Origin: Variovorax sp. PBL-H6
GTDB lineage: Bacteria > Pseudomonadota > Gammaproteobacteria > Burkholderiales > Burkholderiaceae_C
Direction of reading: 5' to 3'
Assembly (NCBI RefSeq): GCF_901827155.1
Contig: NZ_LR594659.1
Span: 2,418,001 to 2,482,000, forward strand
DNA: 64,000 nucleotides
Positions within the stretch are counted from its first letter, which is position 1; each line of letters begins with the position of its first letter. A model generated the notes under the pieces. It was not told the DNA's origin. It worked only from the letters and a program-made list of their open reading frames with translations, and did no database searches. Below are positions 53,137-62,350 of the stretch, piece by piece. The position numbers and the translations under genes were made by a program.

Positions 53137-56100
53137 ATGAGCCCGTCGCGCCCCTTCATTGAGCGGCCGGTGGCGACCGGCCTGCTGATGCTCGCCATCG
53201 TGCTCGCGGGCCTCGTGGGCTTCCGCTTCCTGCCCTTGGCCGCTCTGCCGCAGGTGGACTACCCGACCATCCAGGTGCAGACCCTTTACCCCGGCGCCAG
53301 CCCCGAGGTGATGAGCCGCACCGTCACTGCACCGCTGGAGCGCCAGTTCGGGCAAATGGCGGGGCTGGACCGCATGAGCTCGGTGAGCTCGAACGGCGTG
53401 TCCATCGTCACCCTGCAGTTCGCGCTCGACCAGACGCTCGACGTGGCCGAGCAGCAGGTGCAGGCCGCGATCAACGCCGGCGGTTCGCTGCTGCCGGCCG
53501 ACCTGCCGGCGCCGCCGGTCTATGCCAAGGTCAATCCGGCGGACGCGCCCATCCTGACGCTCGCCGTGAGCTCCAGCACCATGCCGCTGACCGAGGTGCA
53601 GAACCTCGTCAACACCCGCCTCGCGCAGAAGATCAGCCAGGTGGCCGGCGTGGGCCTGGTCTCGCTGTCGGGCGGGCAGCGCCCGGCGGTGCGCATCCAG
53701 GCCGACACCAATGCGCTGGCCTCGGTGGGCATCGGGCTGGACACGCTGCGCACCGCCATTGCCGCGGCCAATGCCAACAGCGCCAAGGGCAGCTTCGACG
53801 GGCCGCAGCGCGCCTACACCATCAACGCCAACGACCAGCTGGTCGCCGCGGCCGACTACAAGAACCTGATCGTCGCCTGGAAAAATGGCGCGCCGGTGCG
53901 CATGAGCGATGTCGCTCGCGTGGTCGATGGCGCCGAAAACACGCAACTCGGTGCCTGGGCGGCCGCGCGCGCGGAATCGAAGGACAAGCAGGACGCGGCC
54001 GCCACCCCGGACGCCGGGATCTACCCCGCGATCATCCTCAACGTGCAGCGCCAGCCCGGCGCCAACGTGATCGGCACCGTCGACGCCATCAGGAAGCAAC
54101 TGCCCGAGCTCGAGGCTGCGCTGCCCGGCGCGCTCAAGGTCGAGGTGCTGAGCGACCGCACCACCGGCATCCGCGCCTCGGTCCATCACGTGCAGCTCGA
54201 GCTCGCCTTGGCCGTGGTGCTGGTCGTGCTGGTGATCTTCCTGTTCCTGCACAGCGTGCGGGCCACGGTCATCGCCAGCATCGCGGTGCCGATCTCGCTG
54301 ATCGGCACGCTGGGCCTCATGTACCTGCTGGGCTACAGCCTCAACAACCTGAGCCTGATGGCGCTGACCATCGCCACCGGCTTCGTGGTGGACGACGCCA
54401 TCGTCATGATCGAGAACATCGCGCGCTACCTGGAGGAGGGCGAGCCGCCGTTTGCGGCCGCGCTCAAGGGCGCGACGCAGATCGGCTTCACCATCATCTC
54501 GCTGACGGTGTCGCTGGTCGCGGTCCTCATTCCGCTGCTCTTCATGGGCGACGTGGTGGGTCGGCTGTTCCGCGAGTTCGCGGTCACGCTGGCGATCACC
54601 ATCCTGATCTCGGCCGTGGTCTCGCTCACGCTCGTGCCGATGATGTCGGCGCGCTGGCTCACTGGATTACCTTCGCCTTCGGCTTCGGTTTTCGCCTCGG
54701 GAGCGGCCCAGCGGCTCAAGCCGCAGGCCGAGGAGGGCGGCCGCTTCGGTGCGCGCGTGCAGCACTTCTTCGAGCGCGTGATCGCACGCTACGACACCTG
54801 GCTGCAATGGGTGCTGCGCCACCAGCCGCTGACGCTCGTGGTGGCGGCGCTGACATTGGCGTTGACGGTGCTGCTCTACATCGCCATTCCGAAGGGCCTG
54901 TTCCCCACGCAGGACACCGGGCAGCTGCAGGCGCGCATCGAGGCGGCGCAGGATGTGTCCTATGCGCGCATGGCCGAGTTGCAGAAGGCCGCGGCCGCGG
55001 CCATCCTGGCCGATCCCGATGTGCGCAGCCTCAGCTCGGTGGTGGGTGTGGATGCAGCCAACAACACGGCGCTCAACACCGGGCGCATGCTGATCAACCT
55101 GCGCTCGGCCCGCGACGACCAGGCGGCCGTGATGCAGCGCCTGCGCGAGCGCGTGAACACGATGGCTGGCGTGACGCTCTATCTGCAGCCCACGCAAGAC
55201 CTGACGATCGACGCCGAGACCGGCCCGACCGAGTTCCGCGTTGCACTCGAAGGCGTGGACACCACGGTCGTGAATGGTTGGGCGAAGAAGCTGGTCGAGC
55301 GGCTGCGCGACACGCCGCAGGTCCGCAACGCGACCACCGACGCGGGTGCGCAGGGCCTGGCCGCTTACGTCGACATCGACCGCAACACCGCCTCGCGGCT
55401 GTCGGTCACGGCCAGCTCGGTCGACGATGCGCTCTACAGCGCCTTTGGCCAGCGCATCGTCTCGACCATCTTCACCGAGACCAACCAGTACCGCGTGATC
55501 CTGGAGGCGCAGCGCGAGGGGCTCGCGTCACCGCAGGGGCTGGGCAACCTGCAGCTGCGCACCGGCGCCGGCACGCCGACGCCGCTGGCCTCGCTGGCCA
55601 CCGTGCGCGAGCAGCTCGCGCCGCTGTCGATCACGCGCGTGGCGCAGTACCCGGCCGCGACGGTGGGCTTCGACACCGCGCCGGGGGTCGCGCTGGGCAA
55701 GTCGGTCTCGGCGATCCGCGAGGCAGCCAAGGAGATCGGCTTGCCGGCGAGCGTGCGGCTGAACTTCCTGGGCGCGGCAGGCGCCTACGAGAGGTCGCTC
55801 ACCAACCAGCTCTGGTTGATTCTTGCCGCGGTGGTGTGCGTGTACATCGTGCTGGGTGTGCTCTACGAGAGCTACATCCATCCGCTGACCATCTTGTCGA
55901 CGCTGCCCTCCGCCGGCGTGGGCGCGCTGCTGGCGCTGATGGTGACGGGCAACGACCTGGGGGTGATCGGCATCATCGGCATCATCCTGCTGATCGGCAT
56001 CGTGAAGAAGAACGCGATCATGATGATCGACTTCGCGATCGACGCCGAGCGGCACGAAGGGAAGTCACCACGGGAGGCGATCCACCAGGCGGCGCTGCTG

Positions 56101-56328
56101 CGCTTCCGGCCGATTCTGATGACGACGCTGGCTGCGCTGTTTGCGGCGCTGCCGTTGATGTTGGGGTGGGGCGAGGGGGCGGAGTTGCGGCGGCCGCTGG
56201 GCCTGGCGATCTTTGGTGGCCTGGTCGTGAGCCAGGTGCTGACCTTGTTCACGACGCCGGTGATCTATCTGGCGTTTGATCGGATGGGGCGCAGGTTCGG
56301 GGGGAAGCGTGACGCTGCGCACGGCTGA
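53137..56328 (+). CDS. mdtB: RND multidrug efflux permease, MdtB-like
   Basis: 1063 residues, HAE1-type proton-driven pump with 12 membrane helices. Seen: [60 protein letters not shown] with the proton-relay Asp pair in helix 4, [20 protein letters not shown], and [18 protein letters not shown]. MdtB and MdtC form a mixed trimer. Between helices 6 and 7, residues about 507-527 ([20 protein letters not shown]) are encoded by a copy of the dispersed 60-bp repeat, in frame. ATG at 53137 is chosen; GTG at 53131 is also in frame. Confidence 0.93.
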   Translation: MSPSRPFIERPVATGLLMLAIVLAGLVGFRFLPLAALPQVDYPTIQVQTLYPGASPEVMSRTVTAPLERQFGQMAGLDRMSSVSSNGVSIVTLQFALDQTLDVAEQQVQAAINAGGSLLPADLPAPPVYAKVNPADAPILTLAVSSSTMPLTEVQNLVNTRLAQKISQVAGVGLVSLSGGQRPAVRIQADTNALASVGIGLDTLRTAIAAANANSAKGSFDGPQRAYTINANDQLVAAADYKNLIVAWKNGAPVRMSDVARVVDGAENTQLGAWAAARAESKDKQDAAATPDAGIYPAIILNVQRQPGANVIGTVDAIRKQLPELEAALPGALKVEVLSDRTTGIRASVHHVQLELALAVVLVVLVIFLFLHSVRATVIASIAVPISLIGTLGLMYLLGYSLNNLSLMALTIATGFVVDDAIVMIENIARYLEEGEPPFAAALKGATQIGFTIISLTVSLVAVLIPLLFMGDVVGRLFREFAVTLAITILISAVVSLTLVPMMSARWLTGLPSPSASVFASGAAQRLKPQAEEGGRFGARVQHFFERVIARYDTWLQWVLRHQPLTLVVAALTLALTVLLYIAIPKGLFPTQDTGQLQARIEAAQDVSYARMAELQKAAAAAILADPDVRSLSSVVGVDAANNTALNTGRMLINLRSARDDQAAVMQRLRERVNTMAGVTLYLQPTQDLTIDAETGPTEFRVALEGVDTTVVNGWAKKLVERLRDTPQVRNATTDAGAQGLAAYVDIDRNTASRLSVTASSVDDALYSAFGQRIVSTIFTETNQYRVILEAQREGLASPQGLGNLQLRTGAGTPTPLASLATVREQLAPLSITRVAQYPAATVGFDTAPGVALGKSVSAIREAAKEIGLPASVRLNFLGAAGAYERSLTNQLWLILAAVVCVYIVLGVLYESYIHPLTILSTLPSAGVGALLALMVTGNDLGVIGIIGIILLIGIVKKNAIMMIDFAIDAERHEGKSPREAIHQAALLRFRPILMTTLAALFAALPLMLGWGEGAELRRPLGLAIFGGLVVSQVLTLFTTPVIYLAFDRMGRRFGGKRDAAHG
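54656..54718. repeat. Dispersed 60-bp repeat, in-frame copy inside mdtB
   Basis: GGCTCACTGGATTACCTTCG and the following CCTTCGGCTTCGG match the tandem copies at 40608 almost base for base. The copy ends GGGAGCGGCCCAGCGGCTCA. It does not break the frame. On the minus strand it also gives the [13 protein letters not shown] peptide, the same relation as in the 40.6-kb copies. Confidence 0.82.
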
Positions 56329-56343
56329 GGTGTTGCTCTCGTT

Positions 56344-56364
56344 CCCTCTCCCGCTTGGAGAGGG
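56344..56364. repeat. Intergenic hairpin CCCTCTCC / GGAGAGGG between mdtB and mdtC
   Basis: Perfect 8-bp stem (56344-56351 and 56357-56364) with a 5-base loop, followed by CTGGGG. A related half, ACCCTCACCCTCTCCCAGGG, lies near 56477-56496. Such CCCTCTCCC...GGAGAGGG palindromes are common intergenic repeats in GC-rich proteobacteria. They could shape mRNA decay between the two pump genes, which are separated by an unusually long 202 bp. Confidence 0.7.
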
Positions 56365-56530
56365 CTGGGGCAGCTTGCCTTCGATTTGCACGGCTACTTC
56401 GGTTGGTGCGTTGCGCTGGTTCCGAGGCTGGAGCCAGCCTCAAACCAACAGCAACGTACGACATCGACAGGACGCGTACCCTCACCCTCTCCCAGGGCGA
56501 CAGGGAGCAGGACCGCGAAGAGAGCCATAG

Positions 56531-59500
56531 ATGAACCTCTCCCGTCCCTTCGTCGAACGCCCCATCGCGACAGTCCTCCTGACCATCGGCATCGCCCTGG
56601 CCGGCATCGTTGCCTTCTTCGTCCTGCCGGTCTCGCCGCTGCCCCAGGTCGACTACCCCACCATCTCGGTCCAGGCGAGCCTGGCCGGCGCCAGCCCCGA
56701 CACCATGGCCTCGAGCGTGGCCACGCCGCTGGAGCGCAGGCTGGGCATCATTCCCGGCGTCAACGAGCTGACCTCGACCAGCTCCAACGGCTCGGCGCGC
56801 ATCTCGCTGCAGTTCGACCTCAGCCGCAACATCGACAGCGCCGCGCGCGAGGTGCAGGCCGCCATCAACGCGGCGCGTGCAGACTTGCCGGCCACGCTGC
56901 GCAGCAATCCCACCTACCGAAAGCGCAACCCGGCCTCGGCGCCGGTCATGATCCTCGCGCTCACCTCCAGGACGCGCACGCCCGGCCAGATCTACGAGGC
57001 GGTGTCCAACATCGTGAGCCAGCGCCTGTCGCAGGTCGAGGGCGTGGGCGAGGTCGAGATCGGCGGTGGCTCGCTTCCGGCGGTGCGTGTAGAGCTGGAG
57101 CCCTTTTCGCTCAACCGCATGGGCATCAGTACGGAGGACGTGCGCGCCGCGATCCAGGCCAACAACGCGAACCGGCCCAAGGGCGCGATCGAGAGCGGCG
57201 ATCGCCGGCTGCAGATCTACACCCCCGCGCCGGGCCGCCGCGCCGCCGACTACCGCGATCTGGTCATAGCCTGGCGCAACAACGCCGCCGTGCGCCTCGG
57301 CGATGTGGCGCGCGTCATCGACAGCGTCGAGAACACCCGCACGCTGGGCCTGTTCAACGGCGAGCCGGCGGTGGTGATACTGGTCACGCAGGAGCCAGGC
57401 GCCAACATCATCGACACCGTGGACGGCATCCGCGACCTGATGCCCGAGCTGCGCGCGCAACTGCCGCAGGACATCGATATCCAGATCGCCTCGGACCGCA
57501 CCAATTCCATCCGCGCGTCGCTGCGCGAGATCGAGACCACGCTGATGATCTCGATCGTGCTGGTGGTGCTGGTCGTAGGCCTGTTCCTGCGCAAGGCGCG
57601 CGCCACCATCATCCCGGCGGTGGCGACGGTGGTCTCGCTGCTGGGCACTTTCGGCGTGATGCACCTGCTGGGCTTCAGCCTCAACAACCTGAGCCTGATG
57701 GCGCTCACGGTGGCCACCGGCTTCGTGGTGGACGACGCCATCGTGGTGCTGGAGAACACCGCGCGCCATGTCGAGGCCGGCATGAAGCGCATGGAGGCGG
57801 CGCTGCGCGGCGCGCGCGAGGTGGGCTTCACCGTGCTGTCGATCAGCCTTTCGCTGGTGGCGGTGTTCATCCCGCTGCTGTTCATGGGCGGGCAGGTGGG
57901 GCGGCTGTTTCGCGAGTTCGCCGTCACGCTATCTGCGTCGGTGCTGATCTCGCTGGTGATCTCGCTGACCACCACGCCCATGCTGTGCGCCATGCTGCTG
58001 CGCAGCGAAGCGGAGGAGCCCAGAAAGAAGCGCGGGCGCCTTCTGAGCTGGCTGGGCAGAGGCTTCGAGCGCGCCTGGAACTGGACCTTGCGCACCTACG
58101 CCCAAAGCCTGGACTGGGCGCTGGCCAGCAAGGGCGTGGTGATGGTGGTGCTGCTGGCAGTGATCGGCCTCAACGTCTACCTCTTCAACGCCATTCCCAA
58201 GGGCTACTTTCCGCAGCAGGACGACGGCCAGCTCAACGCCGGCATCCGGGCCGACCAGAGCATTTCTTCGGCGGCGGTTGCCGACAAGCTGCGCCAGGCG
58301 GTGGACATCATTCGCAAGGACCCGGCAGTCGCGACCGTGGTCGGCTTCTCCGGCGGAGGCCGCGCGGGCGGAGGCTTCATGTTCGTCAACCTGAAGCCGC
58401 TGGGGCAGCGCACCGAGAAGACGCAAGCGGTCATCGACCGCCTGCGCCCGCAGCTGAGCCAGCTCGCCGGCCTGCGCGTGTTCCTGTTTCCGGTGCAGGA
58501 CCTGCGCATGGGCGGGCGCTCCAGCAACTCCAGCTACCAGTACACGCTCAAGAGCGACAACCTGCAGGACCTGCGCAAGTGGACCGGCAGGCTCGCCGAA
58601 CGGCTGCGCCAGGAGACCGCGCTCACGGACATCGACAGCGACGACGCCGCCAATGGCGTCGAGACCTTCGTCGAAGTGGACCGCGATGCCGCGGCGCGGC
58701 TGGGCGTGACCTCGAGCGCGGTCGACAGTGCCCTCTACAACGCCTACGGGCAGCGCTCGGTTGCCACCATCTACGACGAGCTCAACCAGTATTCGGTGAT
58801 CATGGAGTGGGCGCCGCGTTTCCAGCGCGCGCCTATCGCGCTGAAGGACCTCTACGTGCCCTCGACGCTCAATGCCGTCACCAGCGCGAGCGGCGCGACC
58901 AGCGTCAGCACGCTGCAGGCCAGGACCGACGCGGCGACCGGCACCTCGACCGTCACTTCGGCCAACCCGGCTTCGCGCACCTCGTCCGCCGGCCAGCAGA
59001 TCGCGACCAGCACCACGCCGATGGTGCCGCTCGCGGCCTTCGCCAAGCTCAGCGAGCGCGCCGTGCCGAGCTCCATCGACCACCAGGACACCGAGCTCGC
59101 GAGCACCGTCTCGTTCAGCCTGGCCGAGGGCGTGAGCCTGGCGGATGCGAAGCGCATCGTGTCCCAGGCCGAGGCCGACATCGCGATGCCGGTCAACGTG
59201 CGCGGCAGCTTTCAAGGGACGGCATTGGCGGCGCAGCAATCCCAGGCGCAGCAGCTGTTCCTGATCTTCGCGGCGCTGGTGGTGATCTACATCGTGCTGG
59301 GCGTGCTGTATGAAAGCCTGGTGCATCCGATCACCGTGCTGACCACGCTGCCCTCGGCGGGCGTGGGCGCGGTGCTGGCGCTGCTGCTGTTCCGAATGGA
59401 GTTCTCGATCATCGCCCTGATCGGCGTGTTCCTGCTGATCGGCATCGTCAAGAAGAACGCGATCCTGATCATCGACTTCGCGCTCGAGGCGGAGCGCGCC

Positions 59501-59839
59501 GGCGGGCTGAATGCGGTGGAGGCCGTGCGCGAGGCCTGCCTGCTGCGCTTCCGCCCGATCCTGATGACGACGCTGGCCGCGGCGCTGGGTGCCCTGCCGC
59601 TGGCGGTCGGTTTCGGCGAAGGTGCCGAGCTGCGCCAGCCGCTGGGCGTGGCCATCATCGGCGGCCTGATCGCGAGCCAGCTGCTGACGCTGCTGACCAC
59701 GCCGGTGGTCTACGTGCTGCTCGACAAGCTGCGCCGCCGGCCTGCCAACGAGAAGTACCTGAGCCGCGCGGCGACCGACCCTTCGCTGGTGCCCGGTGCC
59801 TCCCTTCCCTCTTCTCCCTCTGGCAGAGGAGCCGGCTGA
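56531..59839 (+). CDS. mdtC: RND multidrug efflux permease, MdtC-like
   Basis: 1102 residues, second HAE1 pump subunit. Seen: [60 protein letters not shown] with the proton-relay Asp pair, [20 protein letters not shown], and [21 protein letters not shown] Ser/Thr/Ala-rich insertion (about residues 783-815: SASGATSVSTLQARTDAATG and onward) lies in the second periplasmic domain and is longer than usual. The last residues, SLPSSPSGRGAG, come from a palindromic intergenic repeat (CCTCTGGCAGAGG at 59817-59829) that has been read into the gene. Confidence 0.92.
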   Translation: MNLSRPFVERPIATVLLTIGIALAGIVAFFVLPVSPLPQVDYPTISVQASLAGASPDTMASSVATPLERRLGIIPGVNELTSTSSNGSARISLQFDLSRNIDSAAREVQAAINAARADLPATLRSNPTYRKRNPASAPVMILALTSRTRTPGQIYEAVSNIVSQRLSQVEGVGEVEIGGGSLPAVRVELEPFSLNRMGISTEDVRAAIQANNANRPKGAIESGDRRLQIYTPAPGRRAADYRDLVIAWRNNAAVRLGDVARVIDSVENTRTLGLFNGEPAVVILVTQEPGANIIDTVDGIRDLMPELRAQLPQDIDIQIASDRTNSIRASLREIETTLMISIVLVVLVVGLFLRKARATIIPAVATVVSLLGTFGVMHLLGFSLNNLSLMALTVATGFVVDDAIVVLENTARHVEAGMKRMEAALRGAREVGFTVLSISLSLVAVFIPLLFMGGQVGRLFREFAVTLSASVLISLVISLTTTPMLCAMLLRSEAEEPRKKRGRLLSWLGRGFERAWNWTLRTYAQSLDWALASKGVVMVVLLAVIGLNVYLFNAIPKGYFPQQDDGQLNAGIRADQSISSAAVADKLRQAVDIIRKDPAVATVVGFSGGGRAGGGFMFVNLKPLGQRTEKTQAVIDRLRPQLSQLAGLRVFLFPVQDLRMGGRSSNSSYQYTLKSDNLQDLRKWTGRLAERLRQETALTDIDSDDAANGVETFVEVDRDAAARLGVTSSAVDSALYNAYGQRSVATIYDELNQYSVIMEWAPRFQRAPIALKDLYVPSTLNAVTSASGATSVSTLQARTDAATGTSTVTSANPASRTSSAGQQIATSTTPMVPLAAFAKLSERAVPSSIDHQDTELASTVSFSLAEGVSLADAKRIVSQAEADIAMPVNVRGSFQGTALAAQQSQAQQLFLIFAALVVIYIVLGVLYESLVHPITVLTTLPSAGVGAVLALLLFRMEFSIIALIGVFLLIGIVKKNAILIIDFALEAERAGGLNAVEAVREACLLRFRPILMTTLAAALGALPLAVGFGEGAELRQPLGVAIIGGLIASQLLTLLTTPVVYVLLDKLRRRPANEKYLSRAATDPSLVPGASLPSSPSGRGAG

Positions 59840-59871
59840 GGACAGCGGCGGTTGATGCAACCACAACGAAC

Positions 59872-61356
59872 ATGAACGCCCCGAACGCAACTCTTTACCG
59901 GCCCCGGCCCCGGCCCCGGCCGCTGCGCTGCGCTGCCGCGGTCTCGATGGCTCTCGCGCTCAGCGCCTGCGCCATCGGCCCGACCTACGAGCAGCCTTCC
60001 ACCGCCTTGCCCGCGTCCTGGAAGGAAGCCCCCGCCGCTACAGGCTGGCTCCCCGCCGCTCCCGCCGATGCCCTGGACCGCGGCGAATGGTGGAAGCTCT
60101 TCGGCGACCCGGTGCTCGACAAGCTGGCCGCCCGCGTGCAAGTGTCCAACCAGAACATCGCCGCTGCCGTGGCCAACTACACGCAGGCCCAGGCGGTGGT
60201 GCGCGAGCAGCGCGCCGCGCTGTTCCCCTCGCTCTCCGCCGGCGGCAGTGCGAACCGCTCCGGCGCTCGCAACAGCTCGCCCAGTACCACCACCAGCGCG
60301 TCGCTGCGGGCTGACTGGGCGCCCGATGTCTGGGGCCGCCTGCGCCAGGCAGTGAGTGGCGCACAGGCCAGCGCAGAGGCCAGCGAGGCCGACCTGGCCT
60401 CTGCGCGCCTGTCGGCGATCGGCGAGCTCGCAAGCAACTACTTCTCGCTGCGCGAGGCCGATGCCGAGCTGCGGCTGCTGGAGGTCACGCTGGAGGGCTA
60501 CCAGCGCAGCCTGGAGATCGCGCGCAACCGCTACAACGCCGGCATCGCGGCCCAGACCGACGTGCTGCAGGCGCAGACGCTTTACGTCAACACGCAGGCC
60601 GAGCGCGTGGCACTGAAGCGCAGCCGCGACACGCTGGAGCACGCGATCGCCGTGCTGGTCGGCGCCGCGCCCGCCGAGTTCAGCTTGGTCGCGGCCGACT
60701 GGACGCCCACGGTGCCCGGCATTCCCACGGGCGTGCCATCGACGCTGCTGCAGCGCCGGCCCGACATCGCCGCCTCCGAGCGCGCGGTGGCGGCGGCCAA
60801 CGCGCAGATCGGCATCGCGCGCGCGGCCTACTTTCCGAGCTTCAGCCTGAGTGGTGCGCTCAGCAGCAATGCGAGCCGGGTGGGCGATCTGTTCAGCGCC
60901 TCGAACACGTTGTGGTCGCTGGGGCTGTCGGTGGCGCAGACCGTGTTCGACGCCGGCGCGATCGGCGCCCAGGTCGACCAGGCGAAGGCGGCGCACGAGG
61001 CAGCGGTTGCACGCTATCGCCAGACCGTGCTCATCGCCTTCCAGGACGTCGAGGACCAGCTCACCGCGGGCGCGAGCCTTGCGCAGCAGGAAGGCCTGCG
61101 GCGCGAGGCCTCGGCGGCGGCGGATCGCAGCGAGCAGCAGTTCCTCAATCGCTACCGACAGGGGCAGGTGAGCTATACCGAGGTGGTGACGGCGCAGGTC
61201 TCGGCGCTCAATGCGCGGCGCGCGGTGCTGCAGTTGCAGGTGAGCCGTCAGAGCGCGGCAGTGGGATTGATCCAGGCGTTGGGAGGGGGCTGGCAGGGTC
61301 TCGTCCGCAGCAGCGACAAGGGCGACTGCTGCTCCGGAACGATGACCCCGCGATGA
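59872..61356 (+). CDS. Outer-membrane efflux channel lipoprotein, NodT family
   Basis: 494 residues, TolC-like channel for the MdtABC pump. The N-terminus has an (RP)n run from a CCCCGG repeat, then signal LRCAAAVSMALALSACAIGP with the lipobox LSAC. Seen: YEQPSTALPASW, DRGEWWKLFGDPVLDKL, NYTQAQAVVREQRAALFPSL, and the second repeat LLQRRPDIAASERAVAAANA, QIGIARAAYFPSFSLSGALS, the typical OEP duplication. It follows mdtC by 32 bp. The terminal segment DKGDCCSGTMTPR is atypical, with two adjacent Cys. Confidence 0.9.
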   Translation: MNAPNATLYRPRPRPRPLRCAAAVSMALALSACAIGPTYEQPSTALPASWKEAPAATGWLPAAPADALDRGEWWKLFGDPVLDKLAARVQVSNQNIAAAVANYTQAQAVVREQRAALFPSLSAGGSANRSGARNSSPSTTTSASLRADWAPDVWGRLRQAVSGAQASAEASEADLASARLSAIGELASNYFSLREADAELRLLEVTLEGYQRSLEIARNRYNAGIAAQTDVLQAQTLYVNTQAERVALKRSRDTLEHAIAVLVGAAPAEFSLVAADWTPTVPGIPTGVPSTLLQRRPDIAASERAVAAANAQIGIARAAYFPSFSLSGALSSNASRVGDLFSASNTLWSLGLSVAQTVFDAGAIGAQVDQAKAAHEAAVARYRQTVLIAFQDVEDQLTAGASLAQQEGLRREASAAADRSEQQFLNRYRQGQVSYTEVVTAQVSALNARRAVLQLQVSRQSAAVGLIQALGGGWQGLVRSSDKGDCCSGTMTPR

Positions 61357-61436
61357 AGGCGCTGGTGGACCGCGCTCAACGCCGAGACGAAAGAGGGCTT
61401 CGCCATCCGTCGTCCAAAGGCATCTTAGAATTCTCG

Positions 61437-62093
61437 ATGATCCGTATCGCCCTGATTCACGCGCTCGCCCATTCGGTGCCACCCATCAACGCCGCCTTCG
61501 AGCGCGACTGGCCCGAGGCGCTGAGGATGAACCTGCTCGACGACAGCCTCTCCGCCGACCTGGCGCGCGAAGGGCGAGGGCTGGACACGGGGATGCACGA
61601 GCGCTTCCAGCGGCTGGCGCAGTATGCGGTCGACACCGGCGCGCAGGGAATTCTGTTCACCTGCTCTGCGTTCGGGCCGTGCATCGAGGCGGTGGCGCAG
61701 CGGTATGCAGGGATCCCGGTGCTCAAGCCCAACGAGGCGATGATCGCGGAGGCGGCGGCCGGGGCTGCAACTGGCAAGCTCGGGCTGATTGCCACCTTCA
61801 GGCCGACGCTCGAATCCATGCCGCCGGAATTCCCGGCCGGCGTCCACCTCGCTCTCGCGCTGGCCGAAGGTGCGCTCGATGCGCTCAATGCGGGCGACAC
61901 CCACACGCACGACGAACGCATCGCGGCGCAAGCCCGTACGCTGCGTGATCAGGGCTGCACTCGCATCGCGCTTGCCCAGTTCAGCATGGCGCGTGCCCGC
62001 GCAGCTTGCGAGGCGGCCTCGGGCCTGCCGGTGCTGACCACGGTCGACAGCGCGGTCAGGGCGCTGCGCACGCGCCTGGCAACGCACGCATAG
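61437..62093 (+). CDS. Aspartate/glutamate racemase family protein
   Basis: 218 residues. Begins MIRIALIHALAHSVPPINAA; the first active-site loop is GILFTCSAFGPCIEAVAQRY with a catalytic Cys, followed by VLKPNEAMIAEAAAGAATGK and LGLIATFRPTLESMP. The second family Cys, expected near RIALAQFSMARARAACEAA, is replaced (QFS), although a Cys occurs seven residues on. Members with only one active Cys include decarboxylases (arylmalonate type). The reaction is therefore uncertain. Confidence 0.82.
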   Translation: MIRIALIHALAHSVPPINAAFERDWPEALRMNLLDDSLSADLAREGRGLDTGMHERFQRLAQYAVDTGAQGILFTCSAFGPCIEAVAQRYAGIPVLKPNEAMIAEAAAGAATGKLGLIATFRPTLESMPPEFPAGVHLALALAEGALDALNAGDTHTHDERIAAQARTLRDQGCTRIALAQFSMARARAACEAASGLPVLTTVDSAVRALRTRLATHA

Positions 62094-62288
62094 CGGTCTT
62101 CGCGCTTCGCCGTCTTCGCGCGCCGGTGCTCCGAGGGGCCGACCGGGCGCGAATGAATTCTCGCTTTTTGTCGCATTTGCCTGATCGCGCAGGCGAGCAT
62201 TTCTAGCATTCGACCGTCGCCGATCTTCGGGTCTTACGAGCAGCGGTCTGAGCCTCCGGCGTGTGCGTGGGAGACGATGGCCTCTGCC

Positions 62289-62349
62289 GGGCGGTAACGC
62301 CCGCCCTGTACGTCTTTGTACGCGGGTCCCTGAAACACCCAGGAGCCCG
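62289..62349 (+). promoter_or_regulatory. Structured mRNA leader covering the ribosome binding site
   Basis: First hairpin GGGCG-GTAA-CGCCC (62289-62302), a perfect 5-bp stem with a GNRA-type loop. Second hairpin: 62323-62332 (CGGGTCCCTG) pairs with 62340-62349 (CAGGAGCCCG) with one mismatch and one G-U, around a 7-base loop. Its 3' arm contains AGGAG, the ribosome site for ATG 62351. Between them GTAC-N6-GTAC could form a small stem. No known riboswitch class was recognised. Confidence 0.55.
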
Positions 62350-62350
62350 T

